The notes: generated by a model not told the origin, from the sequence alone. A stretch of DNA of 57,156 bases from JADHUC01 sp964617665 (GCA_964617665.1 CAZUAH010000020.1:1-57156); one strand, 5' to 3'; positions 37,201 through 46,241 are shown, counted from the stretch's first letter. Translations and numbers: made by a program.

Positions 37201-38597
37201 GGCGGTATCAGCTCGACCTCGGTCGAATAGTCTTTGGCGAGCGAATCTCCTGCGGTGTTCGCGGCGGTTCGACCGCCCAATTTCGGCCGACTCGCGAAAT
37301 CCGCAAGCCATCTCTTCGGAAGGCCTTCGACCCGACCGATTGTCAGCCCGTTCAAGACCGTTATCGAAGCTCCGTCTTTCGTTTCGTCCGAGCCCACTGT
37401 GGTGCCACGGCCTGCGATCAGACGAATCTTGCCGTTATCATCGGCTGTGGCCAGAAACGCGTTGGCCGCATCGTCCGGACTTGGGTCGCGGCGAAGTTTG
37501 TTCTCTTTCGTATACAGAAACGTCTCGGCATTGGTGAACAACAAGGCCTCGTCAGCAACGCGATCCTGATAGACGAACATGGGACGGCCCACCTCGAGCC
37601 CTTTGTCGTAGGCATACCATGTGAGCAGGTACGTAGCATTCGGCTTCACGCCTTTGATATCGACCTTGAGGTTGGCGCTTGGATGGTCGGAGTGCGCGGA
37701 ATCAAAGCGAACGAAATCACGAAGCAGTTTCCCTCGCGCGTGTCCACCCAAATCTTCACCGGCCTGATCGTGGAAATCACTTTGCATCGCCCCGTCAAGC
37801 GTGAGTGTGATACCTTGATCCGTTGCTGAAACGGCATCTGTCGGACCGTCGGCTGCCGAGATAAGCGAAGCGAACGGGCCTCCGTCGGCCCCGCCTGTAG
37901 GCTCGGTGATCGCGCGGGGTGGGCAGTCCACGTCGAAGGCAGCGAGTGGCGCGAGTGGCGTCAAGGAAAACCCGTTCAGATATGCGACGAATTTGTCGTC
38001 GCGGCTCTGGCTCACGATTTCGACCGTCACAGGATCGGCACCGTTCGCTTCGACCGGGAACGCTGCAGATGCTATCTTGCCGGCAAAACCGGTAGTCTGA
38101 AGCAATGCGCCGACCACGACCCTGTCGCCGATTTTGATGTCGATCATGCCGCCCACGTACCGCGGATCGTGGTGCCAAGTCGTCATGGCGTACACGCCGG
38201 GCTTCAGGCCCGTGATCTTTAGCGTCAACTGGGCCTCGTTGAACACGAAGTCTTCGGCCAGGTCGCCAAGCTCTCCGCGCATGTCGCCACGGTCACGGAA
38301 CGCCAGAGTGGTCGATGCCGGATGCGTGGCTTCGAGCGATACAGAGACATTGCCGCTCGTACCGAATGAACTCGGAAACGACTTCGAGAAACTCTTGGTT
38401 GCGCGGCCCATCACTTGGCCGTTTTGATTAGCCGCCGTGAAGTCGAAAAAGCCGGACTCTACTTGGTTGACGGACGAGCCCGTAGCAGTGTGACCGATGT
38501 CGACCTGCAGACAATCTGCAGACGCGGGTAGCGCACCTGTCACACCAAGCAACACCGCCAAGATGCAGTCTTGAGTAGTACGTATCCAGAAGCTCAT
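34299..38597 (-). CDS. PVC-type membrane-bound dehydrogenase, HEAT-repeat, cytochrome c fusion
   Basis: 1432 residues with a signal peptide (1-27). Two N-terminal beta-sandwich regions (about 28-420) precede a propeller of the TIGR02604 kind (about 465-880: 'FEVEPGFRIELVAAEPLVMDPVGMSFDERGRLFVAEMRGY', 'LPNSFRWGLDNRIHG', 'NGPDGNMYIADMYRQVI'). HEAT-like helices fill about 890-1290. The end is the TIGR02603-type heme domain with CAQCH (about 1312) and 'NINPQYVNYVIVTDGGRVISGMI...MPEGLEKQLSKQEIANLLAYL'. Such fusions are almost restricted to PVC bacteria and are thought to be periplasmic PQQ/sugar-dehydrogenase-like oxidoreductases; substrates are unproven. The extra N-terminal half is longer than usual for the family. 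Confidence 0.9.
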   Translation of the reverse strand: MSFWIRTTQDCILAVLLGVTGALPASADCLQVDIGHTATGSSVNQVESGFFDFTAANQNGQVMGRATKSFSKSFPSSFGTSGNVSVSLEATHPASTTLAFRDRGDMRGELGDLAEDFVFNEAQLTLKITGLKPGVYAMTTWHHDPRYVGGMIDIKIGDRVVVGALLQTTGFAGKIASAAFPVEANGADPVTVEIVSQSRDDKFVAYLNGFSLTPLAPLAAFDVDCPPRAITEPTGGADGGPFASLISAADGPTDAVSATDQGITLTLDGAMQSDFHDQAGEDLGGHARGKLLRDFVRFDSAHSDHPSANLKVDIKGVKPNATYLLTWYAYDKGLEVGRPMFVYQDRVADEALLFTNAETFLYTKENKLRRDPSPDDAANAFLATADDNGKIRLIAGRGTTVGSDETKDGASITVLNGLTIGRVEGLPKRWLADFASRPKLGGRTAANTAGDSLAKDYSTEVELIPPTEPKDAEATFEVEPGFRIELVAAEPLVMDPVGMSFDERGRLFVAEMRGYNQGNRVPCADARKLALETEKLGCVKLLEDTNGDGRFDKSTVYVDNLIWPNGIFAYDGGVFVAAAPDLLYCKDTDNDGRADIRKVVLTGFGYSNWQHLPNSFRWGLDNRIHGASASGGGEIGCPERPSVKPVLIRGRDFAFAPRTLALEATNSSAQFGLSFDDWGNKFLTSNSDHILLVYFEDRYVARNRMLAAPRSWRLIAEAGRGADVFRISPPEPHRVVWMRMRASGVIKGIIERGGAPTGYVTAAGGTTIYRGDAWPREFRGNSFAPECSGNLIHRNALEVDGVGQIARRVDEGREFLASRDIWFRPVNMLNGPDGNMYIADMYRQVINEGVVLPPTLRRCFDLTEGRDRGRIYRVMPEAFQQPAIPDLGKASTEELVALLEHANAWHYTTAARLLYERQDPAAIKPLRRLAAESSSPLGRMHAMYALDGLSALSPDVILPRLADSHPRVREHAVRLSEKVLEDSAAVRERLFEMTNDADIRVRYQLAFTLGEIPDPKATEALAAIAARDADDSWFRLALLSSSTGRAGDLFAELAGRPTFRAGTGGRQLLQQLAEQAGLHNDADQIEKVVGSLEDFTTDETPTVHAVVQGLIQGLDRVNSPLRASLVARGDSIVSRSLAATVDAAKRRARDANSPVDRRVAAIGSLTLGSYTQVAGTLGELIDSRQPQAVAIAAMETLGRFPDRDAAHTIVEAWLGLTPRLRGTATEALFARSDRLSILLDAVEDEAIRESQLDPVRIQFLLKHRDQQIRDRASRLFSGRGTTDRDKVLAAYRDVLEMAGDITEGKAVFKKVCAQCHRLEGVGHDLGLPLATVKSKGKEGILQHILAPNSNINPQYVNYVIVTDGGRVISGMIAAETANSITLKRAEGESDTVLRDQIDELVDTGMSIMPEGLEKQLSKQEIANLLAYLMSIE

Positions 38598-38685
38598 TAG
38601 ACGTTCCAGGCTAACTGGGGAATGTTGTTGGGGGGACTTCCATGTCGTCCGGCATCAATCGACTGAACGTGTGCGGGCCATCGAT

Positions 38686-40311
38686 CTACCCTGCCGTCTT
38701 GGCAGGTCGAATACATAGTCTTGTCATCCCGTTTTCGCCGACGGTCACTGGGAATCCGTCGATCAGTTTACTGCCTTTAACGACGACCGCTTTTGCGTCG
38801 CCAACCTTGATGCGATACTCTTTCTCCGGCCGCACGACAAACCACTGCGGCATTTCGTTCAATCGTGCCCAATTGATCGTTGCCGCTTTGTGTTCCGTGC
38901 GCGGTCCGTCGAATCGGATCGCACCGCCCCAAGGCGCGGTGGCACGTACGGTCAAGAACAATTCGCCTTCGCTCTGTACCGCGCCGACCCCAACGCCTTC
39001 GGTGAAGGGAAGAGCGCGAACGCCTTGAGAACAAAGCATCATATGCAGACACAAGCATCGCCCGGTACTGCCATCGAAGTGCCCTCCGTTGTACGGGCCG
39101 TACTTTTTGTCGGGATAGCGTCGATGGCAATGACCGTGCGTTGACCAATCAAGCCACTCGAATGCGCCTTCGATATCGGGATAACGATTCCACAGGACCA
39201 GCATGCTCTCGTGCGAGTCGCTCCAATCATCGCTGCTATTCGAGCGAGGCCATAAGGTGCTCTTCAAGCTCGGGTACCTGGGCACGTTGTCTGCAAGCCA
39301 CTGCATCGGTTTTGTGATTGCCGCGCGGTAGCGATCTTCGCCAGTTGCCCGGTCATAGTTCTCGAACGTAAACAAGACATATCCCCAGGTGTCCGTCGAC
39401 TGACGCCAGACGAGCTTGCCGTCCTCGCTCTTCGTCGACAGGCAGAGCAGGCCTGTTTCCGGATGAGCTGCGGATTGCAGAATCCCGTCTAACAGGTCTC
39501 TCATCGGTTCGCGGTACGCCGCCGCCTTGGGTCGCCCCAACTGACACTCCAGCGCAAACAGTTCGCCAAGCCCCGGCACCAACTCGCATCCATGATCTTG
39601 GAACCGGATGTCTCGAATCGCCCACTGCGGATCCAAAAGCACGGCGTCGGCAAGTTCCTCTGCAGCGTCAAGGTATCGCTGTTTTCCCGACATGGCGTAC
39701 AAGCGAGCCAGAGTCTGCAGCGTGTTCCCTTGCGGCTCGGGCCCTCGGAAGGCGTGGATCACGCCGCCGTGACGATCGGCTTCGGCGATCATGGCATCGA
39801 CCAATCGCTCCAATTCGCGATACCAGTCGTTGTCCCGGTCGGAGACTTCTACGATGCGCAGCAAACCGTCGCGCAACCACTCGGAAAGGGCCCCAAGCGT
39901 GGCCGGTTCGCCTTGAGTGAAGCTTTTCAGGTCATACGTGGTGGGGAGACCAGAAGGTGTTGCGCACAAGCGCTGTGAATTGACAAGCGTCTCGTGGAGA
40001 GCGCCACCGTTCTGATTCAGTTGTGGATTCACATAGAATGCCATGAGCACCAGCGAGCTGTAGTGATCTGCGGCCTCGTTGTGGTAGTCCCATTTGCCTC
40101 CTTTGGAAAAGAGCCGAGTCTTTGGATCTTGCTTCAAGTCAATCCAACCTTGAAGCAATCGTCGGACATTGCGTGCGCAATCAGTGTAGATCTCTGAGCG
40201 TCGTTCGGCAGTCTCCCAGATACTGTCCGCCTGCGTTGTCTCCTCGCCAAATGCGCTGCCTGCCATGGTTGCGAGGAGGAACCCACATGCCAAGAAGGAC
40301 AATAATCGCAT
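38686..40311 (-). CDS. Secreted alpha-helical toroid protein, possible glycosidase or lyase
   Basis: 541 residues. The ATG at 40311 has GGAG eight nt upstream; an earlier in-frame start at 40335 is rejected. Signal peptide about 1-21 (AGSAFG). Repeated helix pairs with 'WDYHNEAADHYSSLVLMAFYVNP', 'GNTLQTLARLYAMSGKQRYLDAAEELADAVL' and 'DTWGYVLFTFENYDRATGEDRYRAAI' suggest an (alpha/alpha) barrel like six-hairpin glycosidases and polysaccharide lyases. A beta-sandwich tail (about 435-541) follows. No catalytic motif is certain. Start-to-stop gap to the dehydrogenase-cytochrome gene is 88 nt on the same strand. Confidence 0.7.
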   Translation of the reverse strand: MRLLSFLACGFLLATMAGSAFGEETTQADSIWETAERRSEIYTDCARNVRRLLQGWIDLKQDPKTRLFSKGGKWDYHNEAADHYSSLVLMAFYVNPQLNQNGGALHETLVNSQRLCATPSGLPTTYDLKSFTQGEPATLGALSEWLRDGLLRIVEVSDRDNDWYRELERLVDAMIAEADRHGGVIHAFRGPEPQGNTLQTLARLYAMSGKQRYLDAAEELADAVLLDPQWAIRDIRFQDHGCELVPGLGELFALECQLGRPKAAAYREPMRDLLDGILQSAAHPETGLLCLSTKSEDGKLVWRQSTDTWGYVLFTFENYDRATGEDRYRAAITKPMQWLADNVPRYPSLKSTLWPRSNSSDDWSDSHESMLVLWNRYPDIEGAFEWLDWSTHGHCHRRYPDKKYGPYNGGHFDGSTGRCLCLHMMLCSQGVRALPFTEGVGVGAVQSEGELFLTVRATAPWGGAIRFDGPRTEHKAATINWARLNEMPQWFVVRPEKEYRIKVGDAKAVVVKGSKLIDGFPVTVGENGMTRLCIRPAKTAG

Positions 40312-40559
40312 TGTTGAAACTCCGCCAAAGGTCACAGCAAAAACGCGGGGAGGCTGGGCTGGCTCTTGTCTTCTGTGAGACTATGCCGACATCGTAACGC
40401 GTGTTGCCTGCCAGTTCCACTGTCACACGCTCGTTTCGGGCATCCGGCTTTCTTGCTTGCCGTCCGCTCCGGTCGCAGGCTCTGTTGATGCCTTTCTGAT
40501 GGTACAATCTGTGTTGCACGTGCGCGCCACGACCTGCGAATCAGGAGACACCGAGAACC

Positions 40560-41942
40560 ATGTGCGATACTAGCGATAATACCACCTCGCGCCGTTTGGG
40601 CGCGTCTAGGAATCCGGAATCCGATTACCTCGCTTGGAAACGCGTGCTAGTCAGTGCTCTCATCATCGCCACGCTGCTGGCGTACGCGTGCGGGATCTCA
40701 TGCGCCGCCGACGATCCGTCGCAGGAACCACGGTGGATTTGGACGAAGGCGTATGCCGTGCCGGCGGAAACGACGAGCGAACAGAGTGGCTACTTCTCGA
40801 TCTGTGAAGGCAAGAATGGTCGCATATACGTCGGCACAGCGAAGTATGGCGAGAACGCGTTCCTCGTCGAATTCGATCCGAAGACGAAACGGATGCGAGT
40901 GGTCGTTGACGCTCACAAGGAGATCGGCACGCGGGCCACCGGCTTCGCTGCTCAGTCCAAAATTCACACTCGCAACAATGTTGGCCGTAGTGGTCGCATC
41001 TACTTTGGTACGAAGCAGGGATATGCGAAGGAGGGCGAGAAGCGGACCGACTATCCCGGCGGCTACCCAATGGTCTACGACCCTGCCACCGACAAGACAC
41101 GGGTCTACGACATTCCCGTCCCGCATCAAGGTATCATCAGCGTAACGCCCGATGAATCGCGCGGCGTCGCTTACCTCTCCACCTGTTCCGACGAACGTCC
41201 CGTGGAGGGCACGCACTTCATGATCCTCGACCTCGACACAGGCAAGTATCGCGACCTGATGGATTGTCGGCACATGTACGCGTTCATTGTTTTGGACTGG
41301 CGCGGGCGCGCGTATCATCCGATCCTCGGTGGCGATATCGCTCGATACGACCCACAAACCGGTCGAGTACAACGCTTGAAGCAGACCATCGACGGCCGGC
41401 CGCCGTCGTCCGAGTCGCTGTTGGCAGACCCGAAGAGCCATCCGATCAACTGGGACATTTCGCCGGACCGAAAAACCTTGTACGCGGTGGCGATGAGCGG
41501 AAATCAGCTTTACGCATACGATCTGGCGGCCGAGCACAATTCGCTCCGCGGGCGGTGTCTCGGGCCGCTGATACCCGATGCCAAGAAGACCGATTGCCGA
41601 GCCATGTGCGTCGGGCCGGACGGAACGGTGTGGGCGGGCGTAGCGGCAACGTTCGAGGGACGGGGGCGGATTCTGCACGTAGTCAGCTACCGACCGGGCG
41701 AAGCCGCTCCGAGGGATCACGGACCGATTGCCATCAGCAATCCTGGTTACGCGACGTTCACGGATGCCGCTGGCAAGACAAAGCGGTGGCATCACGGCGT
41801 ACACCGCCGCGACGACGGCACGCTGGTGCCACGTTACGTAATCATGGGAATCTGCGCGGCACGCGACGGCACGGTCTACCTGACCACGCTGTACCCCTTC
41901 ACGCTGCACGCGATTCGTTTTCCACGGATTGCGAAAGATTGA
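40560..41942 (+). CDS. Exported beta-propeller protein of unknown function
   Basis: 460 residues. An unusually long n-region precedes the hydrophobic signal at about 30-50 ('VLVSALIIATLLAYACGISCAA'). Repeated blades: 'GRIYVGTAKYGENAFLVEFDPKTKRMRVVVD', 'GRIYFGTKQGY', 'DITPD'-like turns and 'DGTVWAGVAATFEGRGRILH'. Ends with 'DGTVYLTTLYPFTLHAIRF'. No catalytic or cofactor motif. Similar planctomycete propellers sit among secreted enzymes; a binding or lyase role cannot be chosen from sequence. GGAG lies 13 nt before the ATG. Divergent from the alpha-barrel gene. Confidence 0.7.
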   Translation: MCDTSDNTTSRRLGASRNPESDYLAWKRVLVSALIIATLLAYACGISCAADDPSQEPRWIWTKAYAVPAETTSEQSGYFSICEGKNGRIYVGTAKYGENAFLVEFDPKTKRMRVVVDAHKEIGTRATGFAAQSKIHTRNNVGRSGRIYFGTKQGYAKEGEKRTDYPGGYPMVYDPATDKTRVYDIPVPHQGIISVTPDESRGVAYLSTCSDERPVEGTHFMILDLDTGKYRDLMDCRHMYAFIVLDWRGRAYHPILGGDIARYDPQTGRVQRLKQTIDGRPPSSESLLADPKSHPINWDISPDRKTLYAVAMSGNQLYAYDLAAEHNSLRGRCLGPLIPDAKKTDCRAMCVGPDGTVWAGVAATFEGRGRILHVVSYRPGEAAPRDHGPIAISNPGYATFTDAAGKTKRWHHGVHRRDDGTLVPRYVIMGICAARDGTVYLTTLYPFTLHAIRFPRIAKD

Positions 41943-42103
41943 CCGCTATCGTCTTTCCTGTGCGACTTCTACTCGGCAGGTCCGGCACTCGCCGGAATCA
42001 TGGCTTGTGGTTCCGCCAGCTTTTCTTACGCTAGAGGTCTAAGGCAAAGCAATCGTGCTCGGGGAATAGCTGCCCGCACAGAGGAATCTCCCGTCAGGAC
42101 GCT

Positions 42104-43492
42104 ATGATGCCACTTCTTGCCGAACAGACGCATGAACCGGCCTCGCTGGTCGTGATGGTGATTTTCGTGGCGCTCATGCTCTTGACGTACCTGGGCGTGG
42201 CTCACGAAAAGATGCACAAAACCGTGGCGGCACTCCTGGGTGCCGGCGTTTTGGTGCTGTTGGCCGTGATTCTGAGCGTGATCGAGTATCCGAAGATCTA
42301 CGGTATCCTGGCAAAGGACCTGAACGTCTTCGGAGTGATCGTCGGCACCGGGATCCTGGTGGACGTGACGGGGCGATCGGGCCTGTTTCACTTCCTCAGC
42401 ATGCTGATCGTCCGCGCAACCGGCGGACGGGCCACGTACTTGTTCTTGGCAATCTGTGGCCTAACGTTTGTTTTCGTGGCTCTGCTGACTATCGTGCCGG
42501 CCATGCTGATTCTCTGTTCGCTGGTGCTGGTCATGTGCCGGTCGCTGGACTACAACCCCAAACCGTTCCTGGTAACGGTTGCGATCTGCGCCAACAGTGG
42601 CGCCATTGTGACGTTTGCGAGCGGATTGCCGAACATCATGATCGGCACGGCTGCAAAGATCCCCTACGTGCAATTCCTGATGGTTTCCGCTCCCTACGCG
42701 TTGGTCAGCGTAGTGATCGCCGTGGCAATGCTACGGTTCGCTTTTCGCAACGATCTGCCTTGGCATCAAGACAGCGAAGAAATCGCCCGGTTGCAGACAA
42801 AGATCGCGGAGTTTGATCCTTGGGCGCTGGTCGAGGACCGTTGGGTGCTTGCCCGTAGCGCGATAATCCTCGGGCTCACGATTCTCGGGTTCGCATTTGC
42901 CCAAACGCTAGGGCTAGGGATGGACTTCATCGCCATGGCAGGCGGAACGGCCGCATTATTGTTCGCCGGCCATTCGGTCGAGGAGTCGATTGGCAAAGTG
43001 AACTGGACAGTGATTTTGTTCTTCACGGGCCTGTTCCTGATCATCGGCTGTGTCGAGGCGACTGGCGTACTGGAGCGTCTTGCCGGCATGGTTGTGTCAA
43101 CGGCCGGCGACAGCCAGACTACGCTCGTTCCGGTTGTATGCGTGTTTTCGGCCGGCACCAGCGCGATCGTGGACAACATCCCGGTCGCGGCCACGCTGAT
43201 ACCGATCATCGAGAGCATCAAGGGCATGGGGGTGGCCGAGGAGCCGCTCTGGTGGTCGCTGATTCTGGGAAGCAATCTGGGCGGAAACGGCACTCCGATT
43301 GGCTCGATTTCCTGCGTGATCGCCCTCTACACCTTGAAGCGAGAAGCCAAGATCTCGGTGGGATGGGGCGAGTTCATCAAGCTGGGTGGCATGATCATGC
43401 TGGTGCAGGTCGTCGGGGCCGTCCTGTACATCCTGTTGCTACAATCGCTGGACGCAATTCCGTCGCTCCCGGAGGTAGGTGCTCATGGTTAA
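42104..43492 (+). CDS. NhaD/ArsB/SLC13-type ion transporter
   Basis: 462 residues, about 11-12 hydrophobic helices. Seen: 'LGVAHEKMHKTVAALLGAGVLVLLAV' near the start, as in NhaD-like antiporters, the IT-superfamily substrate hairpin 'NSGAIVTFASGLPNIMIGTAAKIPY', and the second hairpin 'AGTSAIVDNIPVAATLIPII...GSNLGGNGTPIGS'. These are hallmarks of the ion transporter superfamily (NhaD, ArsB, DASS). I favour Na+/H+ antiport over arsenite or dicarboxylate because of the N-terminus, but cannot prove it. The 3' end overlaps the Usp-like gene by 8 nt, so the pair is co-translated. Confidence 0.82.
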   Translation: MMPLLAEQTHEPASLVVMVIFVALMLLTYLGVAHEKMHKTVAALLGAGVLVLLAVILSVIEYPKIYGILAKDLNVFGVIVGTGILVDVTGRSGLFHFLSMLIVRATGGRATYLFLAICGLTFVFVALLTIVPAMLILCSLVLVMCRSLDYNPKPFLVTVAICANSGAIVTFASGLPNIMIGTAAKIPYVQFLMVSAPYALVSVVIAVAMLRFAFRNDLPWHQDSEEIARLQTKIAEFDPWALVEDRWVLARSAIILGLTILGFAFAQTLGLGMDFIAMAGGTAALLFAGHSVEESIGKVNWTVILFFTGLFLIIGCVEATGVLERLAGMVVSTAGDSQTTLVPVVCVFSAGTSAIVDNIPVAATLIPIIESIKGMGVAEEPLWWSLILGSNLGGNGTPIGSISCVIALYTLKREAKISVGWGEFIKLGGMIMLVQVVGAVLYILLLQSLDAIPSLPEVGAHG

Positions 43493-44414
43493 GCCACCGT
43501 TGCGCGATTTGGACGAAGCTGTCGAAGAGTCCATGAGCCTCTTCAGCCGCGCCAAGGTAAGCACGGTCGCGCCGGTCGACCCGCGTCGACCGACGCACGT
43601 CCTGCTGGCATTAGACGGCTCGTCACAGGATTCGCTGGGCTCGGCAATCGCCCGACAATTCCGCGAACGATTCGACTGTGAAGTGGCAGTCGTCGACGCG
43701 CGAGAAAACGTACCGTCCAACGAGTTGGCCGCTCGAATCGCCTCGTCCATGGAGGCGCACGCTCTGGCGAAGACGACGGGAGATAGCTTCGAGCAGGTTT
43801 TGGCAGCCGTGGACGAATCGAAATGTGACCTGCTGATAACGCCTTGCCCCTACAGCCGCGAGTTGGATGCAGTCGGCCCCGACAGCACCGGGACGGTAAT
43901 CGACGTGCTTCTTGCCCGTTCGCCGGTACCGATTCTGGTCGTGCGCAAGCCGTATGAACCCAAGGGCGATTTGTTCCGTCAAGTGTTGATGATCCTTACG
44001 TCCGAAAACGAGGCAGCACCACGCGCGGCAGCTTGGGCCGCCGGACTGATCGCAGCACGAGGTGTGTTTCGGCTGGTTCTGAATATGGAGCGAGAAATGT
44101 ACCAGAACGTCCATGCGCTGATGGAGTCCATCGCTCCGGACGTAGACGTCAGTGCCGATTCGCTTTCCCACGCATTGGCTCAAACCCACACGCGACTTCA
44201 CCGAAGTCTGCAGAAGGCCGCCTCGGAACACGGCTTCGAGTACAAATTGAAATTGCAGGTCGAAGGCGAGGCGGGCTCGCTGACCGTGGAAGACGAACGC
44301 TCACATCCATTGATCGTACTGGCCCTGGAAAGAAGCGATCACGCGTCGCAAGGCAGCGTCCAGAGCCGCATCCGACTTTCACCCAATCCGGTCTTGGTTG
44401 TGTGTAAGGACTAG
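43485..44414 (+). CDS. Double universal stress protein-like protein
   Basis: 309 residues. The ATG at 43485 follows GGAGGT (43471-43476) at 8 nt; an in-frame GTG at 43479 is less likely. Two Usp-like halves: 'HVLLALDGSSQDSLGSAIARQFRERFDCEVAVVDARE...TPVPILVVRKP'-type first domain (about 25-165; the segment is SPVPILVVRKPYEP). A second begins at 'LFRQVLMILTSENEAAPRAAAWAAGLIA' and ends 'RIRLSPNPVLVVCKD'. The ATP-binding G-x2-G-x9-G(S/T) motif is not complete in either half. Overlap with the transporter gene suggests it modulates that transporter; Usp domains fused or paired to antiporters are common. Confidence 0.8.
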   Translation: MVKPPLRDLDEAVEESMSLFSRAKVSTVAPVDPRRPTHVLLALDGSSQDSLGSAIARQFRERFDCEVAVVDARENVPSNELAARIASSMEAHALAKTTGDSFEQVLAAVDESKCDLLITPCPYSRELDAVGPDSTGTVIDVLLARSPVPILVVRKPYEPKGDLFRQVLMILTSENEAAPRAAAWAAGLIAARGVFRLVLNMEREMYQNVHALMESIAPDVDVSADSLSHALAQTHTRLHRSLQKAASEHGFEYKLKLQVEGEAGSLTVEDERSHPLIVLALERSDHASQGSVQSRIRLSPNPVLVVCKD

Positions 44415-44519
44415 CAGCGGGAAAGCAGAACGGCTGTTTGCATCGGTGTTTGCACGGCGATGTTCGTATCGACGGTTTGGCGACCGCCCACGGCTGCTGA
44501 CGCTTACGGAGGGTAGGCG

Positions 44520-46241
44520 ATGCCACGATATCGAAGACCTTGGTGGCTGAAGTTGCTCCGCGTGCCCATGCTCGTCATTGGCGGCATTCTGTCGGCTGTG
44601 GTGGTCGTGATTATCCTCCCTCTTGCCTTGATCTTCGGCGTGCTTGCGCTGATATGGATCCTCTTGACGATTTGGAGGAAACCGGGCGTCGGCGAGGTCG
44701 AGGAATACGCTACGGCGGCCAGTCGACGAAAGAGCGGGCCGGCCACTGACCACCCCGTCTTTGGTTCGATGTATGAAACGGGATCCGGCTGGATGGCAAC
44801 GGTTCACTGCCCGTTGCTCGCTGAACTTAGAAGCGGCGTCGAAATAACTTCCGCGGGGAGAGGTCAGGGTGAGAGAGGCGGAGCTGAAGAAGTTATTTCG
44901 ACGCCGTTTCTTAAGCACTCGGACGATGAGACTTCCGAAGACGGTGAAGATCCTGGAGCTTTCGACGTCTTCATCGTTGACGATGATGGGGACGGGCCAT
45001 CCCCTGAACAAGAACGTGCCTTTGAGTTCTTGAAAGAAAACGCGGAAACGGTTGTCCGCAATGCGTTCCAGTCGATCCATCAGTACTACATGGATTACAT
45101 GCGTACTGGACACTCCGGTTCCTGGCCGAATCCGGCGTTCCAGGCCGCTGTGCTGCCAGACAACCGGACCATTCGCGAATCGCCGTGGCTGGATTCTCCG
45201 GAAGGCATCAAAGCTCTGATTCGATATCCAGGCATCTCGATCGAACCCGTCTACGAGGATAGTGAAGGCGAAGTTGCCGATATTCGATTGAGCTTCGATT
45301 GCGATTGGGACATGGAACACGGCCTTGCCGTTCTACTGAACGAGGATCGCGTCATTGCAGTGGGCGATGCTACTGTGTGCCCCGAGGATGGCGTGACTGG
45401 CGGCCTGTACGACGACTTGGCCGCTGCCGTGGCTGCGAGCGACGTACAGAGAGTTCGCGAACTGCTGGAAGGCGGGGCGGATCCCAACGGGACGAGTGGG
45501 AAGCCTATTCCGTTCGCAGGCATGCACTGGATCACTCCGTTCGAGCAAGCGCTCAGGATCAACGTGCCCACCGAGATGATCCGTCTGTTCGTCGATCATG
45601 GAGCCGACCTCACGAGCCACGATCCCGATACGGGACTTATTCAAGCGGTCATCGAGCGAAACATGGAACGCGTGCAGGAAGTCTTGGGCAAGGGAGCCAA
45701 GGTCGATCGCCCTTGTGAATCGGTCAACCTGACACCACTCTTGGCCGCGATTTCGATTGACTCACCAGAGTTGATACAACTGCTTGCCGAGCATGGCGCG
45801 AGTGTCAACATGACCAAGAAAGTGCGAGGCGGTTGGCAGCTTTCGCGACCATTGTGCCACGCCGTAGAGAACGATCGTGCCGATTCGGTGGCGACGTTGA
45901 TGGAGTTGGGCGCGGAGGTAGAAGCCGTCGACCACCAGGGCTATCCCGCGCTGTTCAAGGCGGTCGTCCGCAAACCGAATCCGCAAATCGTCAAGAGTCT
46001 ATTGGATGCGGGTGCGGATCCGAATCGTCAAATCAAACTACCGCGTGGCCTCGCGTTAATTTCCGAATCCCCCGCGCGGCGACGCAAACGTGAGCAGACG
46101 CCTCTGCTGTATGCCGAACGAAAGCTTCACCAACTCGAGTCGATGGACGACACAATGAGGGCCAAGGTTGGTCCCGCGTATCCGGACTTCCTAGACGCCT
46201 ATACGGCTGCTGTCGAACTGCTACGCCAAGCGCCATCATGA
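44520..46241 (+). CDS. Membrane-anchored ankyrin-repeat protein with DUF6985-like domain
   Basis: 573 residues. GGAGGG precedes the ATG. Two hydrophobic segments (about 15-50: 'VPMLVIGGILSAVVVVIILPLALIFGVLALIWILL') anchor the N-terminus. A middle domain (about 78-290) resembles what I know as DUF6985 ('AFEFLKENAETVVRNAFQSIHQYY', 'IRLSFDCDWDMEHGLAVLLNEDRVIAVG'). It is interrupted at residues 104-131 by an in-frame inverted-repeat element. Ankyrin repeats follow (about 297-510: 'LAAAVAASDVQRVRELLEGGADPNG', 'VATLMELGAEVEAVDHQGYPALFKAV', 'IVKSLLDAGADPN'). Probably a protein-protein interaction module facing the cytoplasm. No toxin motif seen. The DUF name is from memory. Confidence 0.75.
   Translation: MPRYRRPWWLKLLRVPMLVIGGILSAVVVVIILPLALIFGVLALIWILLTIWRKPGVGEVEEYATAASRRKSGPATDHPVFGSMYETGSGWMATVHCPLLAELRSGVEITSAGRGQGERGGAEEVISTPFLKHSDDETSEDGEDPGAFDVFIVDDDGDGPSPEQERAFEFLKENAETVVRNAFQSIHQYYMDYMRTGHSGSWPNPAFQAAVLPDNRTIRESPWLDSPEGIKALIRYPGISIEPVYEDSEGEVADIRLSFDCDWDMEHGLAVLLNEDRVIAVGDATVCPEDGVTGGLYDDLAAAVAASDVQRVRELLEGGADPNGTSGKPIPFAGMHWITPFEQALRINVPTEMIRLFVDHGADLTSHDPDTGLIQAVIERNMERVQEVLGKGAKVDRPCESVNLTPLLAAISIDSPELIQLLAEHGASVNMTKKVRGGWQLSRPLCHAVENDRADSVATLMELGAEVEAVDHQGYPALFKAVVRKPNPQIVKSLLDAGADPNRQIKLPRGLALISESPARRRKREQTPLLYAERKLHQLESMDDTMRAKVGPAYPDFLDAYTAAVELLRQAPS
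44830..44910. repeat. In-frame 81-bp inverted-repeat element inside ankyrin gene
   Basis: Arms 44830-44851 and 44889-44910 match at 21 of 22 positions (inner GGCGTCGAAATAACTTC is perfect over 17). The 37-nt centre reads GGGGAGAGGTCAGGGTGAG-like. Total length is 81 bp, exactly 27 codons, so it inserts without a frameshift. It splits a folded domain between 'HCPLL' and 'FDVFIVDDDG'. Confidence 0.85.

Noticed and set aside
40698..41909. 403-codon antisense frame
   Set aside because: Opposite the propeller gene with repeated blade motifs; the antisense translation shows no fold or start signal.
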